Below the pieces are notes generated by a model. The model saw only the letters and a list, made by a program, of their open reading frames with translations, did no database searches and was not told the origin of the DNA. From Hevea brasiliensis (Eukaryota; Streptophyta; Magnoliopsida; Malpighiales; Euphorbiaceae), in assembly GCF_030052815.1 (NCBI RefSeq), contig NC_079495.1, positions 31,715,967 to 31,779,966 of the forward strand: 64,000 nucleotides of DNA. The letters run 5' to 3'. The position numbers and the translations under genes were made by a program. The first letter of the stretch is position 1. The number at the start of each line of letters is the position of its first letter. Positions 10,639 to 22,780 of this stretch are shown one piece after another.

Positions 10639-13600
10639 TGTCACACCTTACCCCTCTGTAAGGTATAACATGATCCCGTAGAATACTTAATGAACTACCG
10701 AACTTCACCTACCGATAACTCATTAAGCACCCTACAAGGGATTTTAAAACAATTTCTTACTTTTGGTAAGTGGTGAGCATTTCTAATAAGTATTTAAAAC
10801 ATGTACTTAAGTGAAAAGCTAGTTGGAAATTTTGGCCCATTTTATTTTTCCGCAAATTTTATAAAAATTTTGACAGAGTTTCCTCTGTATTTTGAGAAAA
10901 ACGTTCTTCAAATACCTGTAAAAAGCACTTCTAAAAAATTTTCTCAACCACAACTTCAATTTCATAATCAAACTCTATCAATTTCAATAATTCCACAATC
11001 ATTTCATTTGAGACAAAACAATTTATATACATCCTTACAAAATTCAGATCAAAAGAAATACAAACTAAATTTTATTACAAACTTCATACAAATTTTGTAC
11101 AAGCTGCTCAAAACCCATTTACATGTCCATACCTTTATATGCAATACATACATCAAAATAAATATTTACAGGCAGGGTATAAATTATACCCGAAGACTTC
11201 AAGATGATAGCTCCTCACACCTCAGCAGCTCAGTCTGCTACTCTTCTAGTCTCTGTATCTGCGATAGCAATAGAAGCTATCGCTGAGCACTAGGACTTAG
11301 TGGTACACAACATACTAAAATAATCTTTATGCAAAAATAAAATCACATTTATTCAAAAATTTGACTAAACATGAGCATTAAACACAAAACATAAATTATG
11401 AGATTTTAATGCAAACCAAGTTCATTTCAAAGTATCAAAACACATTTCATAAAACCCACAGTTAGATCATGCCATTCGAAACAAATAGAATCTCAATAGC
11501 CAGAGGCTAAAGAGAAATCATATCACAAGGCTAGCTAGCTCAAATATATGGATATCCATTCACATCCTCTTCTACTAGCACACCTCAACACTTCTCCAGA
11601 GAAGGAATCAAAATTTGAAACTAATTACCCCCACTAGTCGTGCTAGTGAGGTGTTCAAATATATGGTCATGACACTGTAGTTTCAAAACTTATCTTAACA
11701 ATTTGCTAAACATTGCTATTTCAAATATACACAATAACTTTCACAGTTTAATCAAAACATTATAAATAATGTCACAAATAAACTTTCAACAATTCCAAAT
11801 CACAAGTAAAATACATATTTCGTTCACTTTATCAATGAATTTTAAAGCATGAAGATGTTGTGCACAAACCTCAAATGAGTCGCCTTTTGGCCTTAACTCG
11901 ACTCCTCGGGTTCTGTCCCGGTATTCTTTTCCACTGAAACACATAATTTTATAGTGTTTCAGTACCATAATTTAACATAAATCCAAAAATAAATTTAACT
12001 TCACTTATACCTAGCTCTAACGTGTTAATTTCGACGTTCTTGAAATTTTGTGTTTTGGGTTACTATTTACTGCACTATTAAAGTCAAATAGTTGACTTTC
12101 TAAGGCTTAATAGGTATGGGAACTCCAACTTCACCCACATACCACATTTTGGTCACTAAACTTGTTGGTTTTGGTCATTTACTCAAAGCTTAGGTCGTTT
12201 AGGCAAAATTGCAAATTTTCGATTTTGGAGTTTTGAGTTTCACTATTCCATTGGTCAATCTACTGTTGGAATTTGGCAAAACTTCCTTCATAGAAAATGT
12301 TCTTTATTGTCTTAAGTATATTCTCATTTTTGGATTACCACAATTGGAGTTTTGTAGCTCAAGTTATAGTCAAAATAAGATTACTGTTCACGTGCACTGT
12401 TCATGCTGAGATTTTGGGTTCTGGCAGATTTTGATCCAATTTTGTTCAGTGATTTGATCAAGTTAAGTCCATAATTTGGCCTAACTTTCTTCATATGAAA
12501 TGTTCTACTATGTCTTATGTTTCCATCGGTTTAAGAATCACCTAAATCCGAGTTTTCTAGAGAGAGTTATAACCCTTCAAATATTACTGCTCAATATAAA
12601 TTCTGCAGAGTTGCAGGTTTGGTAACTCAACTTTGCTCAACAATTTGAATGGGTTAATGGCATAATTTGGGGTGGTGTTCTTCATAACAGTTTTAGATCT
12701 ATACCTTATCTAATTTCTTGTAAAATTACAGGTCAATTTGACCTCCCTAGCTCGAGTTATGACTTACTGTTCATTTGGTCAGTTTGGAGCAGTGGCAGTC
12801 TGCTCTCATTTCACTTTAGTCAATTTGTTCACCCAGTTTTGGTCAGTTTTTGGGCATGGTTCCTTAATGAAAATTGTGCTCTTTTATGTCTATTTTCATC
12901 TCCAATTGGTGGCATATCAATTGGACTTATAAAATTTGAGTTTTGGTCCTTCAAAGTGGGTTTGGTCATGCTGCCAACAGCATGACCATTGGACCTACGA
13001 ATTTGGTTTTCATTCTAACAATTCCTACACACCTCTTTTGGTCATTATTGACCATTTTTCATCTCACAATAGACCAAAGTAATCATTTATGCATTTCTCC
13101 AAAAATTTGGTTCCAAACCCTAGCATTCAAAACCCTAATTCACTTGAATTGTGCAATTAACTAAATTCAAAACTTTAAACTATAATCAATCAACTAATTA
13201 AGACTTTTAAACTCATTCTATCTCATTTAATTTATGCAATTCATACTCCCTTCAACTAGGTCAAAATTTCAGTTTAGTCCTTCTCCCATGTTTATTTCAT
13301 TTAATCAAGTTCTAAGCTCACTTTCAACCATCACATATGCATTTGAATGGATAAATAAAGAGTTTAGCATACTAACCTCAATTTAAATGCCAAGCGTTCA
13401 ATTGTTCTCTTTCTTTCCTCTTTCTTTCTTGTGTTTAAGTTGAGATTGCAAGGTCTAGTGAGGTATTTAAGGGAGTTATGTAGGTTAAATGAAGAGAATT
13501 AAGCTTAAATATAAGCTTAAAGGAAGAAATTTTCATGGAGGGAATTTAGGGAAGATGGGGCGGCAAGATGGAAGGAAGAAGAGACTTTTCTAATTTTTTT

Positions 13601-14259
13601 TTTGTTTTATTTTCTTTAGTCTTATCCCTTTTTGAAGACCAAAATTCCCTAATTAATAAAATAATTTAATTAATCTTTTATGACATCATTCATGATGTAA
13701 TCACCTTTGACTTTTCTAACTTCTTTCTTTTTTTTTCTATTTATTTTTTTCTATTAGTTCTTTAATTTAATTCTCGATTTTGAAATATTCTTTTCTCCAA
13801 TTTTATTTGACAGTTAGGTCAGGAGTCAGCTGTCGGGGTCAATTGACCAAATTGCCCCTCGCCGGTTCATCTCGGTTTGCAAATAATTCCATATTTCTTC
13901 CGGCTCCCTGACCTAATTATTTGACTGGCTTAACAGTTCTTTTTCATGATTTTCTCTTTTCCACTGTGTTCATAAGGGTCCTAAGGACCGCAGCGTCACT
14001 TTTTACGGTTCGAAATTTGAGTTTAAAATGACTTCGTAGTCATTCCCGAGAAGGTCACCCATCGCTGTGACTCTCGGCTCGTTTAACTTCTTCTGTTCTG
14101 TTTTTCTTGTTTATACTTAACTAATTAAACATTACTAATTATTTGTGCTTATGGCTTCTCTAGTTGTTTTAAGTGTGGTTCTAATCCCCTTAATTGTCCG
14201 GACCGACACCGGTCACCGGAACAGTGAAATCTACCAGGCTATGCAAACGGGGTGTTACA
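10639..14259 (-). repeat. Element B 3' LTR (3621 bp)
   Basis: Edges TGTCACACC and GGTGTTACA. It is adjacent to the polypurine tract on the inner side and to GTTTA on the outer side. Highly similar to the right LTR (28703-32478) but without that copy's 144-bp duplication. No gene inside. Confidence 0.95.
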
Positions 14260-14260
14260 A

Positions 14261-14273
14261 TTCTCCCCCCCTT
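14261..14273 (-). other. Element B polypurine tract
   Basis: On the minus strand an A/G-only run with seven consecutive G ends one base before the 3' LTR. This is the expected plus-strand DNA primer position. Confidence 0.85.
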
Positions 14274-14305
14274 AAATAAATTTTATCTCGAAATTTTACC
14301 TGGTA

Positions 14306-15329
14306 TCAATCTCTGAACAGCTGTGGGTGTTGTCTCCTCATGTCCTCTTCTCGTTCCCAAGTAGCCTCCTGGCCCGAATGATGGTTCCACAGCTCTTTTA
14401 CCAATGGTATCTGCTTGTTCCGTAGCTGCTTCACCTCATAAGCCAGAATCTCTATGGGTTCTTCTTCATATGTGAGGTCTGGATTCACTTCAATTTCCTC
14501 TACTGGTAATACATGAGATGGGTCTGATCGGTACCTCCTCAACATAGACACATGGAAGACATTATGTATCTTTTCCAACTCTGGAGGTAGTGCCAACCGA
14601 TATGCCAAAGGACCCACTCTTTCTATAACCTCATATGGCCCAATGAAACGAGGACTAAGTTTCCCCTTTCTGCCGAATCTCATAATTCTCTTCCAAGGAG
14701 AAACCTTGAGGAAAACTTTCTCACCCACTGCATACTGAATATCCCTTCTTTTCAAATCAATGTAGGACTTCTGACGGTCTGATGCAGTCTTAAGTCGAAC
14801 TCTAATCACCCTGATTTTCTCTTCAGTTTGTTGAACGATTTCAGGTCCAATCATCTTTCTTTCACCCACGCCATCCCAGCACAACGGGGTTCTACATTTT
14901 CTGCCATACAAAGCTTCATATGGAGGCATTCCAATGCTTGATTGGTAGCTGTTGTTGTAAGCAAACTCAATCAAAGGTAAGTGTGTATCCCAACTGCCCT
15001 CAAACTCAATCACACAAGCCCGTAGCATGTCCTCCAAGATCTGAATTACCCTCTCGGGTGGCCATGCATGCGTGGGTGGAATGCAGTACTGAAGTTCAAT
15101 CTAGTTCCTAGGGCTCTCTGAAGACTACCCCAGAATCTAGAAGTGAACCTAGGATCTCTGTATGACACGATAGATACTGGCACTCCATGCAGTCTCACAA
15201 TCTCATCGATGTATACCTTGGCCAATCTTTCCAAACTATAATCCATCCGGACTGGCAGAAAATGAGCAGACTTAGTTAGTTTGTCGAAAATGACCCATAC
15301 TGCATCATGACTCTTTTGTGTCCTCGGAA
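14306..15329 (-). pseudogene. Element B integrase C-terminal part with chromodomain
   Basis: The last 243 codons (14306-15037) are open. They cover the end of the catalytic core ([18 protein letters not shown]), then the GPY/F module (about residues 125-152, RFIGPYEVIERVGPLAYRL), and a C-terminal chromodomain-like segment (about residues 190-243, with EEPIEILAYE, LRNKQIPLVKELW and EATWE). In this clade the chromodomain is thought to steer integration to heterochromatin. Upstream, 15046-15329 holds the core around the second catalytic Asp, but that codon (15160-15162) reads Tyr. A frameshift lies at 15052-15073, where A reads in frame. Both changes sit on CTGTCTG motifs and may be sequence errors. 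C1 interrupts the gene after 15334, and it resumes at 24875. Confidence 0.9.
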
Positions 15330-15334
15330 GTCCC
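15330..15334. other. Target site duplication of copia C1, left copy
   Basis: GTCCC just before the LTR start TGTTAG; repeated at 24875-24879. Element A has a single GTCCC at the same integrase position. Confidence 0.95.
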
Positions 15335-17428
15335 TGTTAGTAGTATGCCCTAGAGCATATCATTTAGTATGTATCTTGTACATATTTTTATTAATAAAGG
15401 CATTTCCACTTTTCCGTTTACATAATATATTTATGTGTAATAGAAAAGGTCCATTGATATTTTGTTAGAAATATTATTCTTAAGTTGTTAAGAATATGAG
15501 TGACAATATTTCTAGCACGAAGTATCATAAATAGGTTCACAATCGAGGATACTTCATAATAAGGACATGACTTATCCAGAAAGATTGTATTCATGTTTGT
15601 TCCCAAGTTATTTATATGAGATATAAATAAGATGAAATGGTGAGTCTCATGCCATATAACAAACTTGATAGGCACTTATAAATGATAAGTAGGCCGAACC
15701 AGTGACACTTATGACAAGCACATGAAGTTTACTCTTGTCAATGTTTTGTCATAAATCATATCAGTGCATATAATCTTTAGACCTGAGATAGCACAGTTAT
15801 CTTGTATATAGGTAGTTTGAGTTTGATACGCTTTCATACTTGTACTATGTATGGGTATATGGGCATGTGTTGGCTCTCGCTAGTTATATATGGAGGTAGG
15901 TGTTGATCAAGAAGGAATCTGCCTCTAAGTAAATAGAGATAAAATCATATGTTCATTTAATAGTACTTGATGTTTCAAGTTCCTGCCAGACAGATAGATT
16001 TATTCGTAAAAGAGTTTCGATGAGAAAATCTTTTAATCAAGAACTGGAATTAAAAGAGAACATAATATTCATAGCAAATGGAGTTTGACATAAACCATGA
16101 CTCGGCTTGAGTTGGGATTTTGTAACAGAGAGATTCTAGTGCATGGTAACATATGATTATAGGTTCATTTAAGGTAAACCTTATTACTAATTGGGTGGCC
16201 ATGGCATGCTATGCTAGGTGTTAACCATGGTCTATGAGGTTCATAAAATGATTTAGAGAAATCATTTATGGTAAGAAAGAGTTCTGATGATATTAAGAGT
16301 TGATATCATTTCTCATTGCCAATTAGTGATGAGCCTAGTAAGTCACACACATACACAAGTTATCACCTAATTAAATATGATTTAATTAATTAATTAAAGA
16401 GTTTAATTGATTAATTAAATAGATTTGGTTTGCAATTAAATTGCAAAGTCCCTAGCATGACTTGAAACCAAATCTAGATTATTGGATGTGTAGTATAAAG
16501 TAAATTTATATTTAAAGTGTTTAAATATGAATTTAATTGATGAGAAATTAATTAATAGAGATTAATTAATTAATTTATATTTGATATAAATTAATTAGAA
16601 GAAGAAAATAATTATTTTGGGTTAAGAACTCAAAATTAAGACACAGGGGCATTTTTGTCATTTCACAGTGTGACACGTGGCACCATGAGATGGTGACACA
16701 TGGCATAACACATAAGCTTGCCAAATGTTTTTTAATCATGTAAGATGATTAAAATCAAGATTAAATATAGGTTTGACACTTGGCACAATGTGATTGGGTC
16801 ACTTAAACCTAGAGCTAATCAAAAGGTGACATGTGGCTAGGGTTTAATGTGTTAACCTAGCTATTTAAGTGTGGTTATGAAAAGAAAACATAACCAGCAG
16901 CCTCTCCTCTCAATTGTCACGCCACTTTGAGCCTCTCCAGCTATTTCTCTTCATCTCTCATCAATTCAAAGAGATTAGCCATCAATCTCTTGAATTAAGA
17001 ACGCTAGAAATTGTTTCTAGTGTCCTGTTTACATATATAATCTCTTAAAAGGCAGAACTTGAATTTCTAATTAATAGAAAAGGCTTTAGAAGCTGTTCAA
17101 GGGCTGCCATAGGTGTTCTTGGTGTGGACAAGCTAGAGGGACAACATCTGGTGTCCTGAAGACGAATCTCAAAGGCGTAGACACGCTGCAGCACATCAAG
17201 AGGTTAGTGTAATCGTTCTTGATTTAATCTAGGGTTCTAAAATTAATTTGATTAATTTTAAAATCTTAAATGGCAAATACAGATCCAAAAACATATTAAA
17301 AGAGTTTTAATATGTTGTTTATCATTGAAATCAAATAGATAAAAATAAATCTTGCATGGTGCATGTGACCCTAGGTGAAAATTTTTGAATTCAATGGTAT
17401 AATCTTGTGTTTTTCACGCCTGCCTTCA
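15335..17428 (+). repeat. C1 5' LTR
   Basis: Starts TGTTAGTAGTATGCCC and ends CCTTCA. Matched by the 3' LTR at 22781-24874. Most of the sequence (for example 16129-16975 against 23575-24421) is nearly identical, but 15780-16110 differs more, mainly around CTG and CAG. An antisense 85-codon open frame (15418-15675) recurs in other copies but looks non-coding. Confidence 0.95.
16671..16869 (+). promoter_or_regulatory. Putative C1 promoter: four TGACAYNTGGC repeats and TATA-like box
   Basis: Copies of the 11-mer TGACAYNTGGC lie at 16671 (TGACACGTGGC, containing a CACGTG G-box), 16694, 16774 and 16827, followed by CTATTTAAG at 16861-16869. In C2 the last element reads CTATATAAG (39009-39017), a good TATA box. 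The same layout is seen in the other copia LTRs. Binding by bZIP or bHLH factors is inference from G-box knowledge. Confidence 0.5.
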
Positions 17429-17430
17429 AT

Positions 17431-17443
17431 TGGTATCAGAGCC
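17431..17443 (+). other. C1 primer binding site
   Basis: TGGTATCAGAGCC, two bases after the LTR end, complementary to initiator Met-tRNA. Confidence 0.95.
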
Positions 17444-19216
17444 ACTATATTTGCCATTTAGATTGTTGATTATATAATTTAATTGTGTGTTTGATCATGA
17501 GATCAAGAGATTCATCGCTGGTTGGATCATGAGATGTGGCGTCACACATGGTGAAGCCACCATTGGTGGCGGCAACAATGGTTCCATGGGTGGTTCAAGG
17601 TTTGGCTTTTAATTCTGCAATTGTTGTATGATCTAAGGCCTATTCTTTGACTAATTAAAGTGTTTAATTAGTTGTTTTAATCACACAATTAAATTATGAT
17701 TCAAATCAGAATTTTAAAAAATTGTTTAAATGTGATTCAAATCTGAATTTTAAAAGTTGTTTGAATGTGATTCAAATCTGAATTTTTAAAGTTGTTTGAA
17801 TCATATTTAAATCTGATTTTTTAAAATTGATTCAATAAAATTCAGATCTGATTTTTAAAAAAATATTTGAATGTGATTCAAATCTGATTTTTTAAAAAAT
17901 GTTTGAATGTGATTCAAATCTGAATTTTTAAAGTTGTTTGAATGTGATTCAAATCTGAATTTTTAAATTTGTTTGAATGAGATTCAAATCTGAATTTTTA
18001 AATTTATTTGAATCATATTAAAATCTGACTTATTAAGATGAATATGAGATATTCAATTTAATTTAAGTATGTATGTTTTATTTAATTGTTAAATAGTGAT
18101 ATGCATGATGGATGATCATGGACTATAAAAGACCAATGTGATTGGATTTATTTCTTTTATGTTTCTTTGGGATTGTAAATTAATTAATTTATTTTAATTT
18201 ATTTTGGGCATGTATTATTAAGTTTGTAATATTTTTGGGTTGTAATTTCATTTATTTAAGTTCTTGTAAATTCGCCTTGGTATGCCAAGGATTACTATGT
18301 AATATTGGATTGTAAGAAGTTCAAGGAGGTCAAGAGCATTGGTGGGACCAGTGGGAGGAATTCAAGATCAAGTGTTGATTATGTACTCCTTCAGCAACTC
18401 TTGTAAAATGAATGAATGAAATGCACCTAGGAATGCCCTGATTCAATTCTTGGTGGCTCAGAATTGAATCCCTTAGAAAGTCCATGATCATACCATATTT
18501 ACTGCTTATCCATGAATGCATGAGATGTATGGGAATGTATGCAATTATATGATATATGCATGCTAAATGGATAATGCGCAAAGTGAGACCTTAATAGTAA
18601 TTAGGATGACCATAAAATCTTCCAAACAAATGATTAAGTTGGAAATGCTATAATTAAAGTAATTATAACATAGGCCCTCTATTGGGGCAATTATTTTAAG
18701 AAATTTTAAATAGTTGAATGAGATGCAATTAATTTAAGAGATTTTCTTAAGGATAATTGTTAAGCATGAGATGTTGTAAATATGTAAATGGTTTGGTGGC
18801 CAATATTGGATGTACCTGAGGACATTAAAATTATTTGCATAATTATTGGCTCAATGGGATCAACTTAACTAATGCAAGATAAGTCAATAATGGATGTACC
18901 TGAGATTTTGAGCATTAGGGGCTAGGTAAAGGATTGAACCTCACATGAGATGTGATGGGCAAGGAGTTGCTCACTTATAGTTTATTGTAATTCCAATAAT
19001 GGATGCACCTGAGGATGATCAATAGAATTATAAGAATTCAATCACCCACTAGAAATCCATCCAACTAGGATTTCCGTTTTCTACTTTGGAAGTGTAGGAT
19101 TCGCTAAGTTAGTGGGAGGACCAATTTGATTAAAAGACCATAATCATTTTGGTTAATTACATGATACATTTACTAATTAATCTGGTTATTTTCTCAGCTT
19201 AATTTTCTCGATAAAA
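17444..19216 (+). other. C1 untranslated leader (1.8 kb)
   Basis: No coding frame is kept between copies. It contains a degenerate ~35-bp repeat block (17696-18035) and a motif ATGGATGYACCTGAG present three times (near 18807, 18890 and 18998). Homologous leaders occur in C2, C3 and C4. Confidence 0.8.
17696..18035 (+). repeat. Degenerate ~35-bp tandem repeats in C1 leader
   Basis: About nine units built on GATTCAAATCTGAATTTT followed by AAAGTTGTTTGAATGT-like spacer. The equivalent blocks are 39845-40115 (C2), 55238-55575 (C4) and 63893-64000 (C3, reverse). Confidence 0.8.
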
Positions 19217-20071
19217 ATGAGCACAAAACAACCACCACCATCCAATATCCTTGCAAGCATACTTGATCACAATAGGTTGACAGGACCTAATCATGCGATT
19301 GGCTAAGAAATTTGAAACTTGTCTTGAACCTTGAACATATAGGATATGTTCTAGATTCAAATGTTCCTGGTCCCTTACCTCCAGAGGCCACACAAGAGGA
19401 ACATGAAACTTTGGACAAGTGGAAGGAGCATGATATGAGAGTTAAGTGTTACATGCTTGCTTCCATGAGTAATGAGTTACAGAAGCAACATGAGAACATG
19501 CAGAGTGCGAGTGAGATCCTCCTTCACCTACAAGAGTTGTATGGTGAGCACACTAGGAATGCTAGGTATGAGATATCTAGAAAGCTATTCCGTATGAGGA
19601 TGTCCGAGGGATGTAATGTTGGGGATCATGTCCACAAGATGATTCGGCTGATTGAGCAGTTGGAACATCTTGACTTCAACATGGATTTCCAACTACAAAC
19701 GGATTTGATCCTTCAGTCCCTTCCTGAGTCTTTTGGGAATTTTGTGACAAATTTCCATATGACTAAATAGGAATGCACCTTAGCTGAATTACTCAACATG
19801 CTGGTTATTGCCCAAAAGAATATGCCAGGCAATAAAGGAAAAGAGGTAGCTTTGGTTGCATCTTCTTCTGCTGGAAAGTCCAACAAGAAGAAGGGCAATA
19901 AGAAAAAGAAACCTCAGATTCCTGGTCCTTCCAAGAAAATAGCTAAACAGAAAGGGAAGACCAAAGCTGACAAAGGCAAAGGAAAGTGTTTCCACTGCCA
20001 ATAGGAAAGTGTTTCCATTGCCAACAGGAAAGTGTTTCCATTGCCAGTAAGAAAGTGTTTCCACTGGCTAG
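19217..20071 (+). pseudogene. C1 gag
   Basis: Starts with ATG at 19217 (MSTKQPPPSN), shared by the other copies. The copia gag core follows (about 19312-19770, with LASMSNELQKQHEN and a region like UBN2-type gag), then a Lys-rich segment and the first half of a zinc knuckle (CFHCQ). Defects: a frameshift at 19291-19299 where C4 has CTGTCTG, a TAG stop at 19768-19770, and replacement of the second half of the knuckle by 23-bp repeats. No product is expected. Confidence 0.88.
19980..20071 (+). repeat. Four 23-bp repeats derived from the zinc-knuckle codons (C1)
   Basis: Units at 19980, 20003, 20026 and 20049, each beginning ARGAAAGTGTTTCCAYTG. The unit encodes KCFHCQ when in frame. As 23 is not a multiple of 3, every added copy shifts the frame. 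C4 has three units (57522-57590), C2 one. Confidence 0.93.
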
Positions 20072-20770
20072 AGTATAGCAATCTAAAAGAATGCAATGCC
20101 ATGGTGAAAACCAACTCAAGTTCAAAATATATTTGGCACTTAAGGTTATGTCATGTTGCAGAAGATAGGATTGCAAAATTGGAGAAAATGGGGATTCTAT
20201 CCTCATTGGGCTCTGAGCCTACTCCAACTTGTGAATCTTGCCTTCAGGGCAAAATGACTAGATCACCCTTTGTTGGACAAGGACTAAGAGCTGAAAATAT
20301 TTTGGAGCTAATACATAGTGATGTATGTGGTCCATTTAAAGAAATAGCTAGAGGGGGTTTTCATTATTTTATTACCTTTACTGATGATAAATCAAGATTT
20401 GGGTATTTGTATTTGATGAAATACAAACATGAATCCTTTGAAAAGTTCAAAGAATTTAAATCTGAAGTAGAAAATCAAACAAGAAAGAGTATTAAAGCTC
20501 TTCGATCAGATCGTGGAGGTGAATATTTGAGTACTGAATTTGATGAATACTTGAGAGAGCATGGCATTGTTTCTCACCGACTCCTCCAGAACGCCACGTT
20601 GAATGGTGTATCCGAAGGAGAAATCGTACTATTGGATATGGTACGTAGTATGATGAGCTATACCGATATGCCAATCTTCTTTGGGGATTTGCATTAGAAT
20701 CACTTTGTATATTCTGAATAGGATTCCATCAAAATCGTTTCTTCCACACCTTATGAGATATGGCATGGAA
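20072..20770 (+). pseudogene. C1 integrase
   Basis: Directly follows the 23-bp repeats because the protease region is deleted. Shows the HHCC zinc-binding start (WHLRLCH ... CESCLQGK), the first catalytic Asp in HSDVCGPF and the second in RSDRGGEY. The region of the third acidic residue (20570-20620) is frameshifted (reads LNGVSEGEI instead of the SERRNRT seen in C4). A TAG stop occurs near 20697 and further indels follow. In copia elements this protein inserts the cDNA. Confidence 0.88.
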
Positions 20771-22766
20771 GAAAACCAAGTCTTAAGCATGTTAAGATTT
20801 GGGGTCATGTCAAATTATATCAAAAGTCAACACTGATAAATTGGAGACCATATCAGAAAAAGGTCGATTTGTTGGATATCCAAAAGATAGTTTTGGATAT
20901 TATTTTTATTTGCCTACTTCACAAAAGGTTGTGATAAGTAGAGATGCCACATTTCTTGAACAACAGTTTGTTCAAGAAGGAGGCAAAGGAAGGCAAATAG
21001 AGTTAGAATTGGAGAATTCTGACCAACCAACAGATCAGATGGATATAGATCCATCTAGTCAACCTATACCCATTGATGAAACATCTACAGCTGTTCCTCG
21101 TAGAACAACCAGGGTATCTCACCCACCAGTGAGATATGGTTTTCTTCATGAAGAAGAACAAGAATTGTCTACTCATGAAGAAGTAGATCATGGAGATGAT
21201 CCACTTACCTATGAAGAAGCTATATTAGATATAGACTCTTCAAAATGGATTGATGTTATGAAATCCGAGATTGATTCCATGTATAAGAATCAAGTTTGGG
21301 ATCTTGTTGACCCACCTGAAGGTATTATACCTATAGGGAACAAATGGGTTTTCAAGAAAAAAATTGGTTCTGATGGAAAGGTAGAGACCTATAAGGCAAG
21401 GCTAGTAGCGAAAGGGTTTCGCCAAAGGCAAGAAATCGACTATGAGGAGACTTTCTCACCTGTTGCCATGCTTAAATCAATTAGGATTTTACTAGCAATA
21501 GCTGCATACTATGATTATGAGATTTGGCAGATGGATGTCAAAACAGCTTTTCTCAATGGATACATTGAAGAAAACATTTTCATGGAACAACCTAGGGGAT
21601 TTGAATCCCAAGATGGTTCCAAGGTATGCAAGCTAAAGCGATCCATTTATGGGTTGAAACAAGCTTCGAGGAGTTGGAACATCCATTTTTTATGAAGCCA
21701 TTAAATCCTTTGGTTTTATCAAAAATGAAGATGAGCCATGTGTATATAAGAAGGTTAGTGACAGTGCTATCACTTTCCTTGTCTTATATGTGGATGACAT
21801 ACTGTTGATGGGTAATGATACAGGTATGTTGACGACTATAAAGGTATGGTTGTCAAATACATTCTCCATGAAAGACTTAGGGGAGGCAATCTACATTCTT
21901 GGGATTCACATCTATAGAGATAGAGCGAAAAGAATAATTGGTTTATCCCAAAGTCTATACTTGGAAAAGGTGTTAAAGAGGTTTAACATGCTTGATTCCA
22001 AGAGAGGATTGTTACCAGTGAGACATGGTATCCATCTTTCTAAAGAGATGTCTCCAAAGACACCTGAAGAAAGAGATAAGATGGCCAGGATTTCATGTGC
22101 TTCGGCTATTGGAAGTTTAATGTATGCAATGTTGTGTACTAAGCCGGATATCGCATATGCTGTTAGTTTGACTAGCAGGTATCAATCCAATCCAGGTTTG
22201 GAACATCGATAGTCACAAGAATATTCTTAAGTACTTGAGAAGAACTAAGGATTTATTCTTGATTTATGGAGGTGGAGACTTGCAATTGGATGGTTATACC
22301 GATTCGATTTCCAATCGATATCGATGATAGAAAGTCTACCTGCTCTGGATATGTGTTCATTTGTAATGGAGGTGCGATCGGTTGGAAGAGTTCCAAACAG
22401 AGCACACGATCGCAGATTCCACTCACGAGGCCGAGTATATTGTCGCATCGATGCTAAAAAGAAGTCGCTTGGATGAAGAAGTTCGTGAAAGAACTTACAG
22501 AGTTCCTTCCATTGAGTCGCCAGCTCCATTACATCGTGACAACAATGGAGCGATCCTGAGCTAAGGAACCAAGGTCTCACCGTAAATCCAAACACATAGA
22601 AAGGCGCTACCACATTATCGGAGAAATAGTTGGGCGGCGATGTAGCCATGCAGAAAATAGCATCGTGAGAAAATCCAATGATCCATTCTCTAAGACTATG
22701 TCACAGCCTCAGTTAGACCGACATCTTGAGAAGATAGGTCTAAGATATTGTAATGAATGGCTCTAG
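20771..22766 (+). pseudogene. C1 reverse transcriptase and RNase H
   Basis: A 298-codon open stretch (20799-21695) carries the linker and the start of RT (NKWVFKKKIGSDGKVETYKARLVAKGF; QMDVKTAFLNG). A frameshift near 21690 breaks it. The catalytic YVDD is at 21787-21798, in the next frame (21790-22212). RNase H after 22245 is heavily disrupted by small indels, many at CTG/CAG positions compared with C4. The family stop (after NEWL) is at 22764-22766. Confidence 0.9.
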
Positions 22767-22767
22767 T

Positions 22768-22780
22768 GCTAGTGGGAGAT
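22768..22780 (+). other. C1 polypurine tract
   Basis: GCTAGTGGGAGAT immediately before the 3' LTR; same sequence in C4 (60306-60318) and, reversed, C3 (49160-49172). Confidence 0.88.

Noticed and set aside
10801..11286. 161-codon plus-strand frame in both B LTRs (also 28865-29350)
   Set aside because: Lies in LTR, antisense to the element, low-complexity AT-rich wording, no known motif; shared only because the two LTRs are copies.
15160..15162. Loss of the second catalytic Asp in B integrase (Tyr codon)
   Set aside because: The change falls in a CTGTCTG motif of the kind altered elsewhere in the window, so it may be an error and is not counted as a firm loss.
17696..18035. Regular short repeats that could suggest a CRISPR-like array
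   Set aside because: Repeats are degenerate, have no unique spacers, recur in homologous copia leaders, and the DNA is plant.
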